Assembly (NCBI RefSeq): GCF_040640155.1
Contig: NZ_JBFABE010000042.1
Location: forward strand, 7,475-71,474
Source of the DNA: Streptosporangium sp040640155
GTDB taxonomy: Bacteria; Actinomycetota; Actinomycetes; Streptosporangiales; Streptosporangiaceae
DNA: 64,000 nucleotides
Direction: 5' to 3'
Shown: piece by piece, positions 49,664 to 58,324 of the stretch
How the letters are laid out: each line of letters begins with the position of its first letter
Position numbering within the stretch: position 1 is the stretch's first letter
The notes under the pieces: model-generated
Told to the model about the DNA's origin: nothing
The model's input: the letters and a program-made list of their open reading frames with translations, nothing else
Database searches by the model: none
Translations under genes and position numbers: made by a program

Positions 49664-50050
49664 ATGCTCCCCGGTCGAGTGCTCGATGTGAGCGCGCTGG
49701 TCGACATCGCGGTGGCGAAGACCGAATACTCCAGGAGTGTCGCCGCCATGTGTCTCTTCCGCGGCGGCGGGATCTGCGTTCCGGCGACCAGCCTCGCGGC
49801 CGTGCTGTCCATCTCCCCCATCTCGACCCAGGTCGAGCTGTTCGAACTCGTCACCACTCCCGGCGTGACGATCGACGACTTCACCCACGGGAAGGTCGGG
49901 GACATCGCGGAGATCCTCGACGGATCGCGCGACGTCACGGCCGGGCACGTGGTCTGGTGCGCCCGGGCCACCCGATGGCCCATCCTCACCGACCGCGGAG
50001 CGGAACTCCTCCAGTACGACCGGCACATCGAGATCGATCCGCTGCCCTGA
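49664..50050 (+). CDS. PIN-like domain protein, putative toxin partner
   Basis: A 128-residue protein. It starts MLPGRVLDVSALVDIAVAK with the first acidic residue of a PIN-like nuclease fold and ends TRWPILTDRGAELLQYDRHI with EIDPLP, as in actinomycete PIN-like proteins; a central Asp/Glu pair (VGDIAEILDGS) may provide further ligands. The classic four acidic residues are not all obvious, so catalytic ability is uncertain. Three bases separate it from the RHH-like gene, in the antitoxin-toxin order. Confidence 0.65.
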   Translation: MLPGRVLDVSALVDIAVAKTEYSRSVAAMCLFRGGGICVPATSLAAVLSISPISTQVELFELVTTPGVTIDDFTHGKVGDIAEILDGSRDVTAGHVVWCARATRWPILTDRGAELLQYDRHIEIDPLP

Positions 50051-50201
50051 CGCCCCCGGTCGCCGGCCGTGCCCGGCCGCCCCCGCGCCGTCCGGGATCG
50101 GCGACCGCTGATCGCCGATCGCGACGCCCTCTCCGGAAACGATGCCGAATGTCGTGCTCCGGAGGATCGATTTCCGGCCCCGCGGCTTTCACACTGGGAG
50201 A

Positions 50202-50438
50202 GTGACATTCCAGACGATACGGATCAAGTTAGACATTCCCGATGAGCCGGAATACGCCCAGGTACGCGATATGCACGGCCACACCGTCACCGTCTTCACG
50301 TCCACGGAGATCAACGGCGAACGCTCACTGAAAATCGGCAGCCGGACCTTGCTCCTGAGAAAGGTGGGCGTGGACGAGGAAGGGGAGGAGCCGATGGACG
50401 TCTACCGGGCCGAGTCCATCTCGGATCCCTCGTACTGA
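50202..50438 (+). CDS. small acidic hypothetical protein
   Basis: A 78-residue protein with start at GTG 50202 (MTFQTIRIKLDIPDEPEYAQ); ATG 50142 is an alternative. A beta-rich pattern and a high content of Glu/Asp are visible. I recognise no family. It follows the PIN-like gene by about 150 bases. Confidence 0.5.
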   Translation: MTFQTIRIKLDIPDEPEYAQVRDMHGHTVTVFTSTEINGERSLKIGSRTLLLRKVGVDEEGEEPMDVYRAESISDPSY

Positions 50439-50657
50439 GCGCACCTCCCCGGCACGCCGGGCCGCGCCCCGCACGCCACGCCCCGCACGCCGCGCCACGC
50501 CTCGGGACGCCCCCCGCCGCACACGCGCGCCGCCCTGCGGCCGGGTGGGCGCGAGTCCCGGGGAGTACGCCGCTCCAGCGGGGGAACCTGGTGGGGAGAC
50601 CCGCGATCGCCCTCAGGCCCCCCAGCGTGACCCGTCCACCGCGAGGAGCACCACCCG

Positions 50658-51485
50658 ATGCGCATCACCTTCGCCACCGAGGCCGCGCCAGGCCGGCGGA
50701 ACGAGGACTTCGTCGGCGCCACCTCGGAGGTGTTCGCCCTTCTCGACGGCGCCGGTACCCCGGAGGGCTCGGGGTCCGGGTGCATCCACGGTGTCGACTG
50801 GTACGTCCGCTCCCTCGGCTCGACCCTTCTGGCGGGCATGGTCCAGGACAACGGAACGCTCACGGAGATCCTGGGGAACGGCATCAAGGCCGTCGCCTCC
50901 CTCCACGACTTCGTCTGCGACCTCACCCACCCCGGATCGCCGTCCGCCACGGTGGTCATGGTCCGCCGTACCGCCGACGACCTGGAGTACCTCGTCCTGG
51001 CCGACTCCGTGCTCCTCCTGGACCTGGCCGGTGAGACCGAGCCGACGGTCGTCTGTGACGACCGGGAGGCGCTGGTCGGCAGGGAACACCGATCCGTCCT
51101 GGACACGCTCGTCCACGGAAGCGTCGACCACGTCACCGCGCACCGCGAGTACGTGGAGACCATGCGGGGCCACCGCAACCGCGAGGGCGGCTTCTGGGTC
51201 GCCGCCGTCGACCCGCTCACCGCCGAGCGATCACTCACCGGCACGCTCCCCGCCGACCGGGTGCGCGCGATCGCCCTGCTCAGCGACGGCGCCTCCAGGC
51301 TGGTGGACCGGTTCGGCCTGGCCACCTGGCGCGAGGTTCTCGACATCCTGGAAGGTCCCGGCCCCGGTGAGCTGATCCACCGCGTCCGTGAGGCCGAACA
51401 CACCGATCCCCAGGGATCCCGCTGGCCCCGCACGAAGATCCACGACGACGCGACGGCAGCCTACTGCCTGCTCGGCCGGCGGTGA
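50658..51485 (+). CDS. PP2C-like serine/threonine phosphatase domain protein
   Basis: A 275-residue protein. The PP2C pattern is visible: FATEAAPGRRNEDFVGATSE with N-E-D in place of the usual N-Q-D, VFALLDGAGTPEGSGSG (motif with metal-binding Asp), SATVVMVRRTADDLEYLVLA and IALLSDGASRLVDRFGLATW with the conserved DGA, ending IHDDATAAYCLLGRR with the final Asp pair. It is cytoplasmic. Eukaryotic-type PP2C proteins counteract Ser/Thr kinases; no kinase gene is adjacent. Confidence 0.85.
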   Translation: MRITFATEAAPGRRNEDFVGATSEVFALLDGAGTPEGSGSGCIHGVDWYVRSLGSTLLAGMVQDNGTLTEILGNGIKAVASLHDFVCDLTHPGSPSATVVMVRRTADDLEYLVLADSVLLLDLAGETEPTVVCDDREALVGREHRSVLDTLVHGSVDHVTAHREYVETMRGHRNREGGFWVAAVDPLTAERSLTGTLPADRVRAIALLSDGASRLVDRFGLATWREVLDILEGPGPGELIHRVREAEHTDPQGSRWPRTKIHDDATAAYCLLGRR

Positions 51486-51608
51486 TGCCGGCGGTGATGC
51501 CGTGGACGGGTGCCTCCCGGCGAGGTCTGGCCCGTCGGCCGGCCGCCCGGTCCTCCCGGCCCACCGGTCGTCCCGGCCGTGATGACGGACCACGAGAACG
51601 GCGAACCG

Positions 51609-52568
51609 TCAGGGCGTGGGCGGTGAGGACGGCGGGCCGGCGGGGTCGGGCCCGTCGAGGTGGCCGAAGATCTCATGGGCCGAACCGATGCTCGCGCGCA
51701 GTGCGCGCTCCAGCTCGTCCGCCTCGCCCGTGAGATGCCCGATCTCGGGGATCGAGAGGGCGTCGGCGCCCGACTCCGCGAGCAGTTCCTCGTAGCGGGG
51801 CAGCCGCTCCGCGAACGCCTGGATCTGCGCGCGGGCCCGGTAGGCGCGTTCGGCGTCGGCGACGTGGGCCGCGTAGCGTTCGAGCGCCTCCACCCGCGCG
51901 GTGACGGCGTTCTCACTGCCGGCGAGCGCCCGCTCCAGCGGTCTCACCGCGGCCGCCACCTCCGGGGTGACCCCTCCGTGCACGAGGTGACGGTGTTCCT
52001 TCTTCAGGGTGGACAGCTTGACGAGCAGGCGCGCGATCTCCCATTCCTGGTGCGGGAGCATGACGGTGTTCCGTACGTCGTCGAGCAGTCCATCGGTGTT
52101 GACGCGCGACCGCAGAACGGAGTCGACGGCCTGGCGCGTCCGGTCGAGCAGACGTCGCGCACCGCCGTCGAGGTCGTCGAGCTCGTCGGGGAGAAGGCAG
52201 TGGTCCCGGTACCGGTGGGCGAGGTCGTACAACTCCCACTCCGGGATCGCTTCCTCCTCGGAGGCCCCCTGCGCCCTGATCGCGGCGAGCAGGAACCAGC
52301 CCAGCGCGACGGCCGGCAGGATCGCGGCCGAGAAGCCTCCCCCGAGCCAGAGCAGGATCAGCAGGCTCGCCGCGGAGAGGATGCCGCCGAAGACCAGGAG
52401 ACCGGTGGGGGCGTGTTCCCTTTCCGGGCTCTCCGGTGGACCGTGACCGGCTCGCACGCGCGCGATCACCGTCGGGTTCACGCGGAGGACGTCCGCGACC
52501 TCCTGGGGGAGCGCGGGATCGACCACGACACCGGTTCGCGGTCCTCGCGAGGTCTCCAGGCTCCTCAC
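51609..52568 (-). CDS. hypothetical membrane protein with coiled-coil region
   Basis: A 319-residue protein. Two adjacent hydrophobic segments (TGLLVFGGILSAASLLILLW, AILPAVALGWFLLAAIRA) lie near residues 55-100; the remaining 200 residues are soluble, Arg/Glu/Leu-rich helices with ARLLVKLSTLKKEHRHLVHG and RVEALERYAAHVADAERAYR, likely coiled coil. I recognise no family. It is convergent with the PP2C-like gene and divergent from the SepF gene. Confidence 0.7.
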   Translation of the reverse strand: MRSLETSRGPRTGVVVDPALPQEVADVLRVNPTVIARVRAGHGPPESPEREHAPTGLLVFGGILSAASLLILLWLGGGFSAAILPAVALGWFLLAAIRAQGASEEEAIPEWELYDLAHRYRDHCLLPDELDDLDGGARRLLDRTRQAVDSVLRSRVNTDGLLDDVRNTVMLPHQEWEIARLLVKLSTLKKEHRHLVHGGVTPEVAAAVRPLERALAGSENAVTARVEALERYAAHVADAERAYRARAQIQAFAERLPRYEELLAESGADALSIPEIGHLTGEADELERALRASIGSAHEIFGHLDGPDPAGPPSSPPTP

Positions 52569-52756
52569 CCCTTCCCCGCGATCACTCTATGGCGCGGGGA
52601 CCCCTGCTGCGACGGGTGTTCGCGGGAACAGGGGCACGGTCCCCGGGGCGGGACCGCGTGGCCCCGTCGCCGTGGAGGGGCGGGGAATCCGGACTCGTCG
52701 CGGACGCCACGGCGAGGAGGTCTTGACGGACGGCGTGGACGGTGGAGACTGATGCG

Positions 52757-53014
52757 GTGTTCAAGACGCTGTGTCCCCGGGACTACAACGAGGTGCTCCA
52801 CGTCGGGCACTACTTCCGCACCGGCACGCCCGTGGTGATGGACCTCACCGGGATACCGGACGGTGAGGCCACGCAGTTCGTCGACTTCGCCGCCGGCCTG
52901 GTGTTCGGCAGGGGCGGGGACATGGACCGCCTGTCGCCCAAGGTGTTCCTGCTGATGCCTCGCGGGATGGGCCGGCGGCCGTCACCGCCTCCGGCCGCCG
53001 ACGAGACCTCGTAG
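52757..53014 (+). CDS. SepF/DUF552-like cell-division protein, short form
   Basis: An 85-residue protein containing the core of SepF: CPRDYNEVLHVGHYFRTGTP, VVMDLTGIPDGEATQFVDFA, AGLVFGRGGDMDRLSPKVFL. The domain binds FtsZ and aligns the septum. The N-terminal membrane-targeting helix and linker are missing, as in SepF-like paralogues (SflA/SflB type) of actinomycetes. No ftsZ or ylmE neighbour is present, so this is an orphan paralogue. GTG 52757 was chosen because GGAG precedes it; GTG 52742 is an alternative. Confidence 0.88.
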   Translation: MFKTLCPRDYNEVLHVGHYFRTGTPVVMDLTGIPDGEATQFVDFAAGLVFGRGGDMDRLSPKVFLLMPRGMGRRPSPPPAADETS

Positions 53015-53019
53015 GCCGG

Positions 53020-53450
53020 ACGACCTGAGGTGCTCCGGCCCGCGCGGCCGCCGTGGTGGTGCCCGCGCCGCCGCGGTGCACGACGGCGGCGACCCGCCGC
53101 AGGAGCGCCTGCTGATCGACCTCCCCGGCGAACGGGCGGTCGGGCCCGTCGTCCGGCGGCGCCAGGCCGGCCCAGCCCCGGAGCACGACCGCGCGCCGTC
53201 CCGGCGCGCGGGCCGCCCGGACCGTGTTCCGGCCGAGGTCGTGGGGAGCGTGGATGCCGCCGAAGCCGAAGTGGACCGGCGGCTCGCCGGCGTCGAGGAA
53301 CGCCTCCAGCTCCGCGGACAGCGGGCGCTCGTCCGGCAGGATCAGGCACCCACCCGGACCACGTCCGGATCGGCGGGCCCGGCCAGGGTCCCAGTGCCGG
53401 GTCGGCCGCCGGCCAGGGCCTGCCGGTGAACAGGTGACCTCGCACGCACG
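53020..53450 (-). pseudogene. macrolide-type glycosyltransferase, C-terminal remnant
   Basis: The minus strand reads, over two or three frames, ILPDERPLSAELEAFLDAGE, PPVHFGFGGIHAP, VVLRGWAGLAPPDDGPDRPF, VDQQALLRRVAAVVHRGGAG and TTTAAARAGAPQVV. These are the nucleotide-sugar-binding motifs of GT-B glycosyltransferases (including the macrolide-modifying group). The N-terminal half is missing and the frame changes near 53200 and 53300. It lies between SepF and the DrrB-like permease gene. Confidence 0.78.
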
Positions 53451-53505
53451 GACGCGCCGCCGGTCACGTACGCCCGGGTCTGATCCACCGGCGGTCCTCC
53501 CTCCC

Positions 53506-54291
53506 TCAGCCGCGGGTGCGGCGGCGGAACAGCCAGGAGGCCAGGACGAACGAGCAGGCCAGCAGGCCGGCGCACCAGGCGACCGCGATCCGGCCGGTGC
53601 CGCCGATCGGGGTCCCGGTCAGCAGACCCCTGACGGTCTCGATCACCGGGGTGATCGGCTGGTTCTCGCTCACCGCGTGCAGGAACGACGGCATGGTGTG
53701 CGTCGGAACGAACGCGCTGCTGAGGTAGGGCAGGAACAGCATGAGGAAGCTCAGCGTGCTGGCGGACTCGACGGACTTCGCGATCACGCCGAGCCCCGCC
53801 GCCAGCCAGGACAGCGCGAGCACGTACAGCAGGAGCAGTCCGGCCGCCAGTGTCCAGTCGACGAACGTCGCGTCGGGACGGAAGCCCATCGCGACGGCGG
53901 CGCCGACGACGACGGTGGTGGAGAGCAGGTTCCGGGCGACGCTGGCGACGACGTGGCCGGTCAGGACCGCGGAGCTGCGGATCGGCAGCGACCGCAGCCG
54001 GTCGACCATGCCGCTGGTCATGTCGTGCGCGACGGACATCGCGGTGGACGCGGCGCCGTAACCGGTGCACAGCAGGATGATGCCGGGCACGACGTAGTTG
54101 ATGTACTCGGTGCCGGTGTCGATGGCCCCGCCGAAGACGTTGACGAACAGCGTCATCATCAGCAGCGGCAGGACGATGGACATGACCAGCGTGTCGGCGT
54201 TGCGGCGGCTGAGCCGGACGCTGCGGTCGATCATGGTCAGGGAGTCGCTCACGGCGTTGCGGACGCCGCCGTGCACGGCGAGGACGGTCAT
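53506..54291 (-). CDS. ABC-2 type transporter permease (DrrB-like)
   Basis: A 261-residue membrane protein with six hydrophobic segments. NADTLVMSIVLPLLMMTLFV, YVVPGIILLCTGYGAASTAM, VDRLRSLPIRSSAVLTGHV and SFLMLFLPYLSSAFVPTHTM match the daunorubicin-resistance permease group (ABC-2). It begins 24 bases after the ATPase gene. Together they would export a hydrophobic drug or lipid-like compound. The substrate is unknown; the adjacent glycosyltransferase remnant could suggest a macrolide-like origin. Confidence 0.93.
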   Translation of the reverse strand: MTVLAVHGGVRNAVSDSLTMIDRSVRLSRRNADTLVMSIVLPLLMMTLFVNVFGGAIDTGTEYINYVVPGIILLCTGYGAASTAMSVAHDMTSGMVDRLRSLPIRSSAVLTGHVVASVARNLLSTTVVVGAAVAMGFRPDATFVDWTLAAGLLLLYVLALSWLAAGLGVIAKSVESASTLSFLMLFLPYLSSAFVPTHTMPSFLHAVSENQPITPVIETVRGLLTGTPIGGTGRIAVAWCAGLLACSFVLASWLFRRRTRG

Positions 54292-54315
54292 GGTCGTGGT
54301 CCTTTCCGGAGCCGG

Positions 54316-55245
54316 TCAGACCCGGGCCGGAGTACGGCCGGCGGTGGTCAGGGAGAGGAACACGTCGTCCAGCGTCGGCCGGTGCGAGGACACCGTGACG
54401 GGCGGCACGCCCGCGGTCCGCAGGTCGTCCAGCACCCGGTGCAGGTGCTCCGCGCTGCCGTCGGACGGGACGCCCAGCGCGAGGGGGTCGGTGCCGCGCG
54501 GCACGTCGAACAGCGTGGCGGCACGGGCCGCGTCGGCCTCCGCCGCGAACCGCAGGACGAGGCGGTCCCCGCCCACCTGGGACTTCAGCGCGTCGGCCGT
54601 ACCGGAGGCGGCGACCCTGCCACCGTTGATCAGCACGATCCGGTCGGCCAGCCGGTCCGCCTCCTCCAGGTACTGGGTGGTGAGGACGATCGTCGTCCCC
54701 GACGAGACCAGGTCCTTGAGGGCGTCCCACATCGTCGTCCGGCTGGCCGGGTCGAGACCCGTGGTCGGCTCGTCCAGGAAGATCACCCTCGGCCGCGAGA
54801 CCAGGCTCATCGCCAGGTCCAGCCTCCGGCGCATGCCGCCCGAGTAGGTCGCCACCCGCCGGTCCATGGCGTCCACCAGGTCGAACCGCTCCAGCAGCTC
54901 CGTGGCGCGACGCCGGGCGCCGGGGCCGCCCAGGTGCATCAGACGGCCGATCATGACCAGGTTCTCCCGGCCGGTCTGCTGGTCGTCGACCGCGACGGAC
55001 TGGCCGGTCAGGCTGATGACGCCGCGCACCTTGGTCGCTTCGCGCACGACGTCGTACCCGGCGATCCGTACGCTGCCGCGATCGGGCCGCGACAGCGTGG
55101 TCAGGATGCGGATGGTGGTGGTCTTCCCCGCGCCGTTCGGACCCAGCAGCGCGAAGACCGTGCCCTCCGCGACGTGCAGGTCCACCCCCTCCAGAACCTT
55201 GGTGGACCCGAAGGCCTTGTACAGGCCGGTTGCCTCGACGATCAC
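54316..55245 (-). CDS. ABC transporter ATP-binding protein (DrrA-like)
   Basis: A 309-residue ATPase. Walker A LLGPNGAGKTTTIRIL, Q-loop SLTGQSVAVDDQQTGRENL, signature YSGGMRRRLDLAMSLV, Walker B VIFLDEPTTGLDP and the H-switch VLTTQYLEEADRLADRI. The C-terminal 80 residues (LDDVFLSLTTAGRTP) are the DrrA/DUF4162 tail. GTG 55245 follows GGAGGAG. With DrrB it makes a drug exporter, and the divergent TetR gene with two operators overlapping its start region probably represses it. Confidence 0.95.
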   Translation of the reverse strand: MIVEATGLYKAFGSTKVLEGVDLHVAEGTVFALLGPNGAGKTTTIRILTTLSRPDRGSVRIAGYDVVREATKVRGVISLTGQSVAVDDQQTGRENLVMIGRLMHLGGPGARRRATELLERFDLVDAMDRRVATYSGGMRRRLDLAMSLVSRPRVIFLDEPTTGLDPASRTTMWDALKDLVSSGTTIVLTTQYLEEADRLADRIVLINGGRVAASGTADALKSQVGGDRLVLRFAAEADAARAATLFDVPRGTDPLALGVPSDGSAEHLHRVLDDLRTAGVPPVTVSSHRPTLDDVFLSLTTAGRTPARV

Positions 55246-55279
55246 TCTCGCTCCTCCGCCTCTCGCGTACGATCACACT

Positions 55280-55320
55280 GATGCGTATGTCATACGCCTA
55301 AAAGCGTAGACCATACGCAT
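55280..55320. promoter_or_regulatory. two TetR-type operators between the exporter and its regulator
   Basis: gcgtatgtcatacgc (55283-55297) is a perfect palindrome with one central base; gcgtagaccatacgc (55304-55318) is a close second copy. Their centres are 21 bp apart, two helical turns. Outer bases (gatgcgtatg at 55280-55289, catacgcatc at 55312-55321) form a larger mirror. Confidence 0.8.
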
Positions 55321-55376
55321 CGGGGAGGGAAAGGGTGTTCCTAGACTGTTCTCGTGCTCGTGACGAGAGGGACCGG

Positions 55377-56336
55377 ATGACCGACGAGAACCAGGTGTCC
55401 GCCGAGGTGACCCTGCTCTGGGGGTTGCGCGAGACGGTACGGCGGGGGCGCAAACCGTCCCTCACGGTCGCCGAGATCACCCGGGCGGCGGTCGAGGTGG
55501 CGGACGCGGAAGGGCTGGCCGCGGTGTCGATGGCCAGGATCGCCGCGCACCTCGGCAATGCCACGATGACGCTGTACCGCTACGTGAAGAGCAAGGACGA
55601 GCTGCTCCTGCTGATGGCGGACGCGGCCCTGGACGGGCCGCCGGACCTGCCGGACGACGTGGACTGGCGGACCGGGCTGACGCTGTGGGTCAAGGGCGTG
55701 CTGACGGTGCTGCGACGGCACCCCTGGGCCGCGCAGATCCCGGTCAGCGGACCGCCGATGGGTCCCAACAACCTCTGGTGGTTCGACCGCGCGCTGCGCG
55801 CGCTCGCCGGCACGGGTCTCGAGGAGGAGGACAAGGTCGGGGTCGTGATGGGTCTGGTGACCTTCGTGCACGGCGAGCTCCGGCTGAGCATAGACCTGTC
55901 CGCGAGCTACGCGGAGAACCCCGAGGCCTTCGGCCGCCAGTACGGCATGGCACTCGCCCGCGTGGTGGACGCGCGGCGGTTTCCCGCGCTGAGCAGGGTG
56001 ATCGCCACCGGCATCTTCGAGGGCGACGTCCCCTACGACGAGGAGGTCGAAGGGGCGTTCGCGCTGAACCTGTACCTCGACGGCGTGGGCGCGTTCATCG
56101 AGCGCAGGACCGCGGGGCGGGAGGGTCGCACGCCGGACGGGGGACCGGAGCGGGAAGGACGCTCATCGGGCACGGGACCGGAGGAGGACCGCTCATCGGG
56201 CACGGGACCGGAGGAGGACCGCTCGTCGGGCGCGGAGCCGGAGCGGGAGGACCGCTCGTCAGGCGCGGGGGGCCGGGCCGGGGCAGCGCCGAAGCCGCCC
56301 GGACCCGTCGGCGGCCCCGGCGGCTCCGATGCTTGA
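55377..56336 (+). CDS. TetR/AcrR-family regulator with C-terminal tetracycline-repressor domain
   Basis: A 319-residue protein, ATG 55377 after GAGAGG; GTG 55335 is a possible earlier start. The N-terminal HTH reads LTVAEITRAAVEVADAEGLA and IAAHLGNATMTLYRYVKSKD. The C-terminal TetR_C-type ligand domain follows to residue 255. The last 60 residues are repeats of RSSGTGPEED/REDRSSG, unusual for TetR and probably flexible. Divergent from the DrrAB exporter with twin operators, so likely its ligand-controlled repressor. Confidence 0.92.
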   Translation: MTDENQVSAEVTLLWGLRETVRRGRKPSLTVAEITRAAVEVADAEGLAAVSMARIAAHLGNATMTLYRYVKSKDELLLLMADAALDGPPDLPDDVDWRTGLTLWVKGVLTVLRRHPWAAQIPVSGPPMGPNNLWWFDRALRALAGTGLEEEDKVGVVMGLVTFVHGELRLSIDLSASYAENPEAFGRQYGMALARVVDARRFPALSRVIATGIFEGDVPYDEEVEGAFALNLYLDGVGAFIERRTAGREGRTPDGGPEREGRSSGTGPEEDRSSGTGPEEDRSSGAEPEREDRSSGAGGRAGAAPKPPGPVGGPGGSDA

Positions 56337-56831
56337 CCTTTCCCCTCCATCGTCCGGGACCATATCCGCCGTGGTGTTCCTCCGTTCTCTGGCCGTCGGG
56401 CTTCTCAGCGGGGCCGTGACGCTTCCCCTCCTGTGGCTCTGGCAAGGCGACGGGTCCGAGTACCCGCGCCTGGCCGCGCTCACGGGGGTGATCGCCGTCC
56501 AGTTCGTCATGATCCCGATCATGCTGGCGGCCGGGGCCTGGAGGGTCGCCTTCTGGAGCAGGCGGCCTCGGCCGGCGCCTCCCGGCCTCGTCCTGGGAGG
56601 GATCACCTTCGCGTTCGGCGCCCTGGTCCTGACCCTGGCGACGGACGTGTCACGCCGGTTCGGGGGTGGCCTTCCGGAGCCGGCGATCCGGACGGCGAAA
56701 GCGTGTCGGCGGCGCTTGCCGGGCTCTCGGGAGCGGTGACCCTGCTCGTCGGTGCGTGGATCGTGATCGCTCGGATCGTCGCCGTCCGGCGTTCCCGCGC
56801 GGTGGACGTCCCGGCGACCACGAAGGGATGA
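56329..56831 (+). pseudogene. small membrane protein with a frameshift
   Basis: Starts at ATG 56329 inside the end of the TetR gene (8-base overlap). The first frame has three hydrophobic segments (SLAVGLLSGAVTLPLLWLW, LAALTGVIAVQFVMIPIMLA, LVLGGITFAFGALVLTLA); near 56680 the coding changes frame and resumes LAGLSGAVTLLVGAWIVIAR, a fourth segment, with end RSRAVDVPATTKG. A single indel explains it. Function unknown; either a true frameshift or an assembly error. Confidence 0.65.
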
Positions 56832-57049
56832 CGGCTCCGCCGTTCGACACCGGGTCGATCCCGGAGAACTCCGGCGGGAGCGGCCCGGTTCCCGGTGGTA
56901 CGGGGGGCTTCTCTGTCATGCCGTCCATCGTCGGTGACGGGAGATCGGGATGCGAGCGTTCGGTGACAGAGCCCCCCTCCGTGACCAGGTCACCATGCCG
57001 CGGAGGTGGTCCCCGGGAGGGCGGAGCGGCCTGCGCCGTGTGAAACGGA

Positions 57050-58108
57050 TCATCCGGCAGGCGCCGCGGCCTTGCTCCGGGCCAGCAGTTTCCTCACCCG
57101 CGGCACGACCTCCTCCCCGTAGAGGCGGATCGTGTTCATCAGCTTCTCGTGCGCGAGCGTCCCGGAGCTGTACTTGAGCTCGAAGCGGTCGACGCCGAGC
57201 GTACCGACGGTATTCGCGATCTTCGCGGCCACCGTCTCGGGCGATCCGACGTAGAGCGAGCCCTCGTCGGCCTCCGACTCGAAGCGGCCCCGGGTCGTGG
57301 GGCCCCAGCCGCGCTCGCGGCCGATGCGGTCGTGCATCGCCCGATAGTGCGGCCAGAGCTCCTCGCGGGCCTGGCCGTCGGTCTCGGCGATGTGGCCCGG
57401 CGAGTGCACGCCGACCGGCAGCCGCTGGACCTTCAACTGGTCGAGGGCACGGTGGTACAGGTCGACGTACGGCGCGAAACGCCCCGGCGGACCGCCGATG
57501 ATCGCGAGCATGAGCGGCATCCGGTAGCGCGCCGCGCGCACCACGGACTCGGGACTGCCGCCGACGCCGATCCAGGTGCGCAGCCGGCCGGACTCCGTCT
57601 TCGGGTACACGTGCTGGTCCTTCAGCCCGGGACGAAGACGGCCCTGCCAGGTGACCGGCCCCTCCTCCAGGAGATGGGAGAGCAGGTCGAGTTTCTCCTC
57701 GAACAGCTCCTCGTACTGCGCCAGGTCGAAACCGAACAGCGGAAACGACTCCGTGAACGAGCCGCGGCCGAGAATGATCTCCGCACGGCCCTGGGACACC
57801 GCGTCCAGGGTGGCGAACTTCTCGAACACCCGCACCGGGTCGTCCGAGCTGAGCACGGTCACCGCGGTGCCGAGACGGATGCGCTCGGTACGGCCGGCGA
57901 TCGTCGCCAGCACGATCTCCGGTGCCGAGACGGCGAAGTCGTCCCGGTGGTGCTCCCCGATGCCGATCGCGTCGATCCCCACGCTGTCGGCGAGCACCGC
58001 CTCTTCGACGACGTTACGGATCACCTGCGCGTACGACAGCCTGTTCCCGTCCGCGTCGACGTTGACGTCCCCGAACGTGTCGATCGCGAACTCCGGCGAT
58101 GCGGACAT
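57050..58108 (-). CDS. LLM-class flavin-dependent oxidoreductase
   Basis: A 352-residue luciferase-like monooxygenase. Motifs are FAIDTFGDVNVDADGNRLSY, GIDAIGIGEHHRDDFAVSAP, RIRLGTAVTVLSSDDPVRVF, EIILGRGSFTESFPLFGFDL and the C-terminal LYVGSPETVAAKIANTVGTL with ELKYSSGTLAHEKLM. These place it in the group using FMNH2 or F420 with an unknown substrate. ATG 58108 follows GAGGGGAAA. The frame continues open far upstream across the opposite-strand CHAP gene, but that is a codon-bias shadow. Confidence 0.93.
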   Translation of the reverse strand: MSASPEFAIDTFGDVNVDADGNRLSYAQVIRNVVEEAVLADSVGIDAIGIGEHHRDDFAVSAPEIVLATIAGRTERIRLGTAVTVLSSDDPVRVFEKFATLDAVSQGRAEIILGRGSFTESFPLFGFDLAQYEELFEEKLDLLSHLLEEGPVTWQGRLRPGLKDQHVYPKTESGRLRTWIGVGGSPESVVRAARYRMPLMLAIIGGPPGRFAPYVDLYHRALDQLKVQRLPVGVHSPGHIAETDGQAREELWPHYRAMHDRIGRERGWGPTTRGRFESEADEGSLYVGSPETVAAKIANTVGTLGVDRFELKYSSGTLAHEKLMNTIRLYGEEVVPRVRKLLARSKAAAPAG

Positions 58109-58324
58109 CGTTTCCCCTCTTTCCCGATGATCTTTCGTGCTTCCCGGCCGCTTCCCGGGCGTTTCCCGGCCGCTTCCCGACGGCGGGGGCGGTAGACGGA
58201 AACCACGGCGACACGGCGAGAATTCCTGTCGCCCGCTCGCCCGCTCGCCCGGCACGAGATGCCCGGTTCGGGGTTGGAGCGGTTTTGAAGGGGCTTTGGA
58301 GAGGGCCGGCGGACACTTTCGGCC

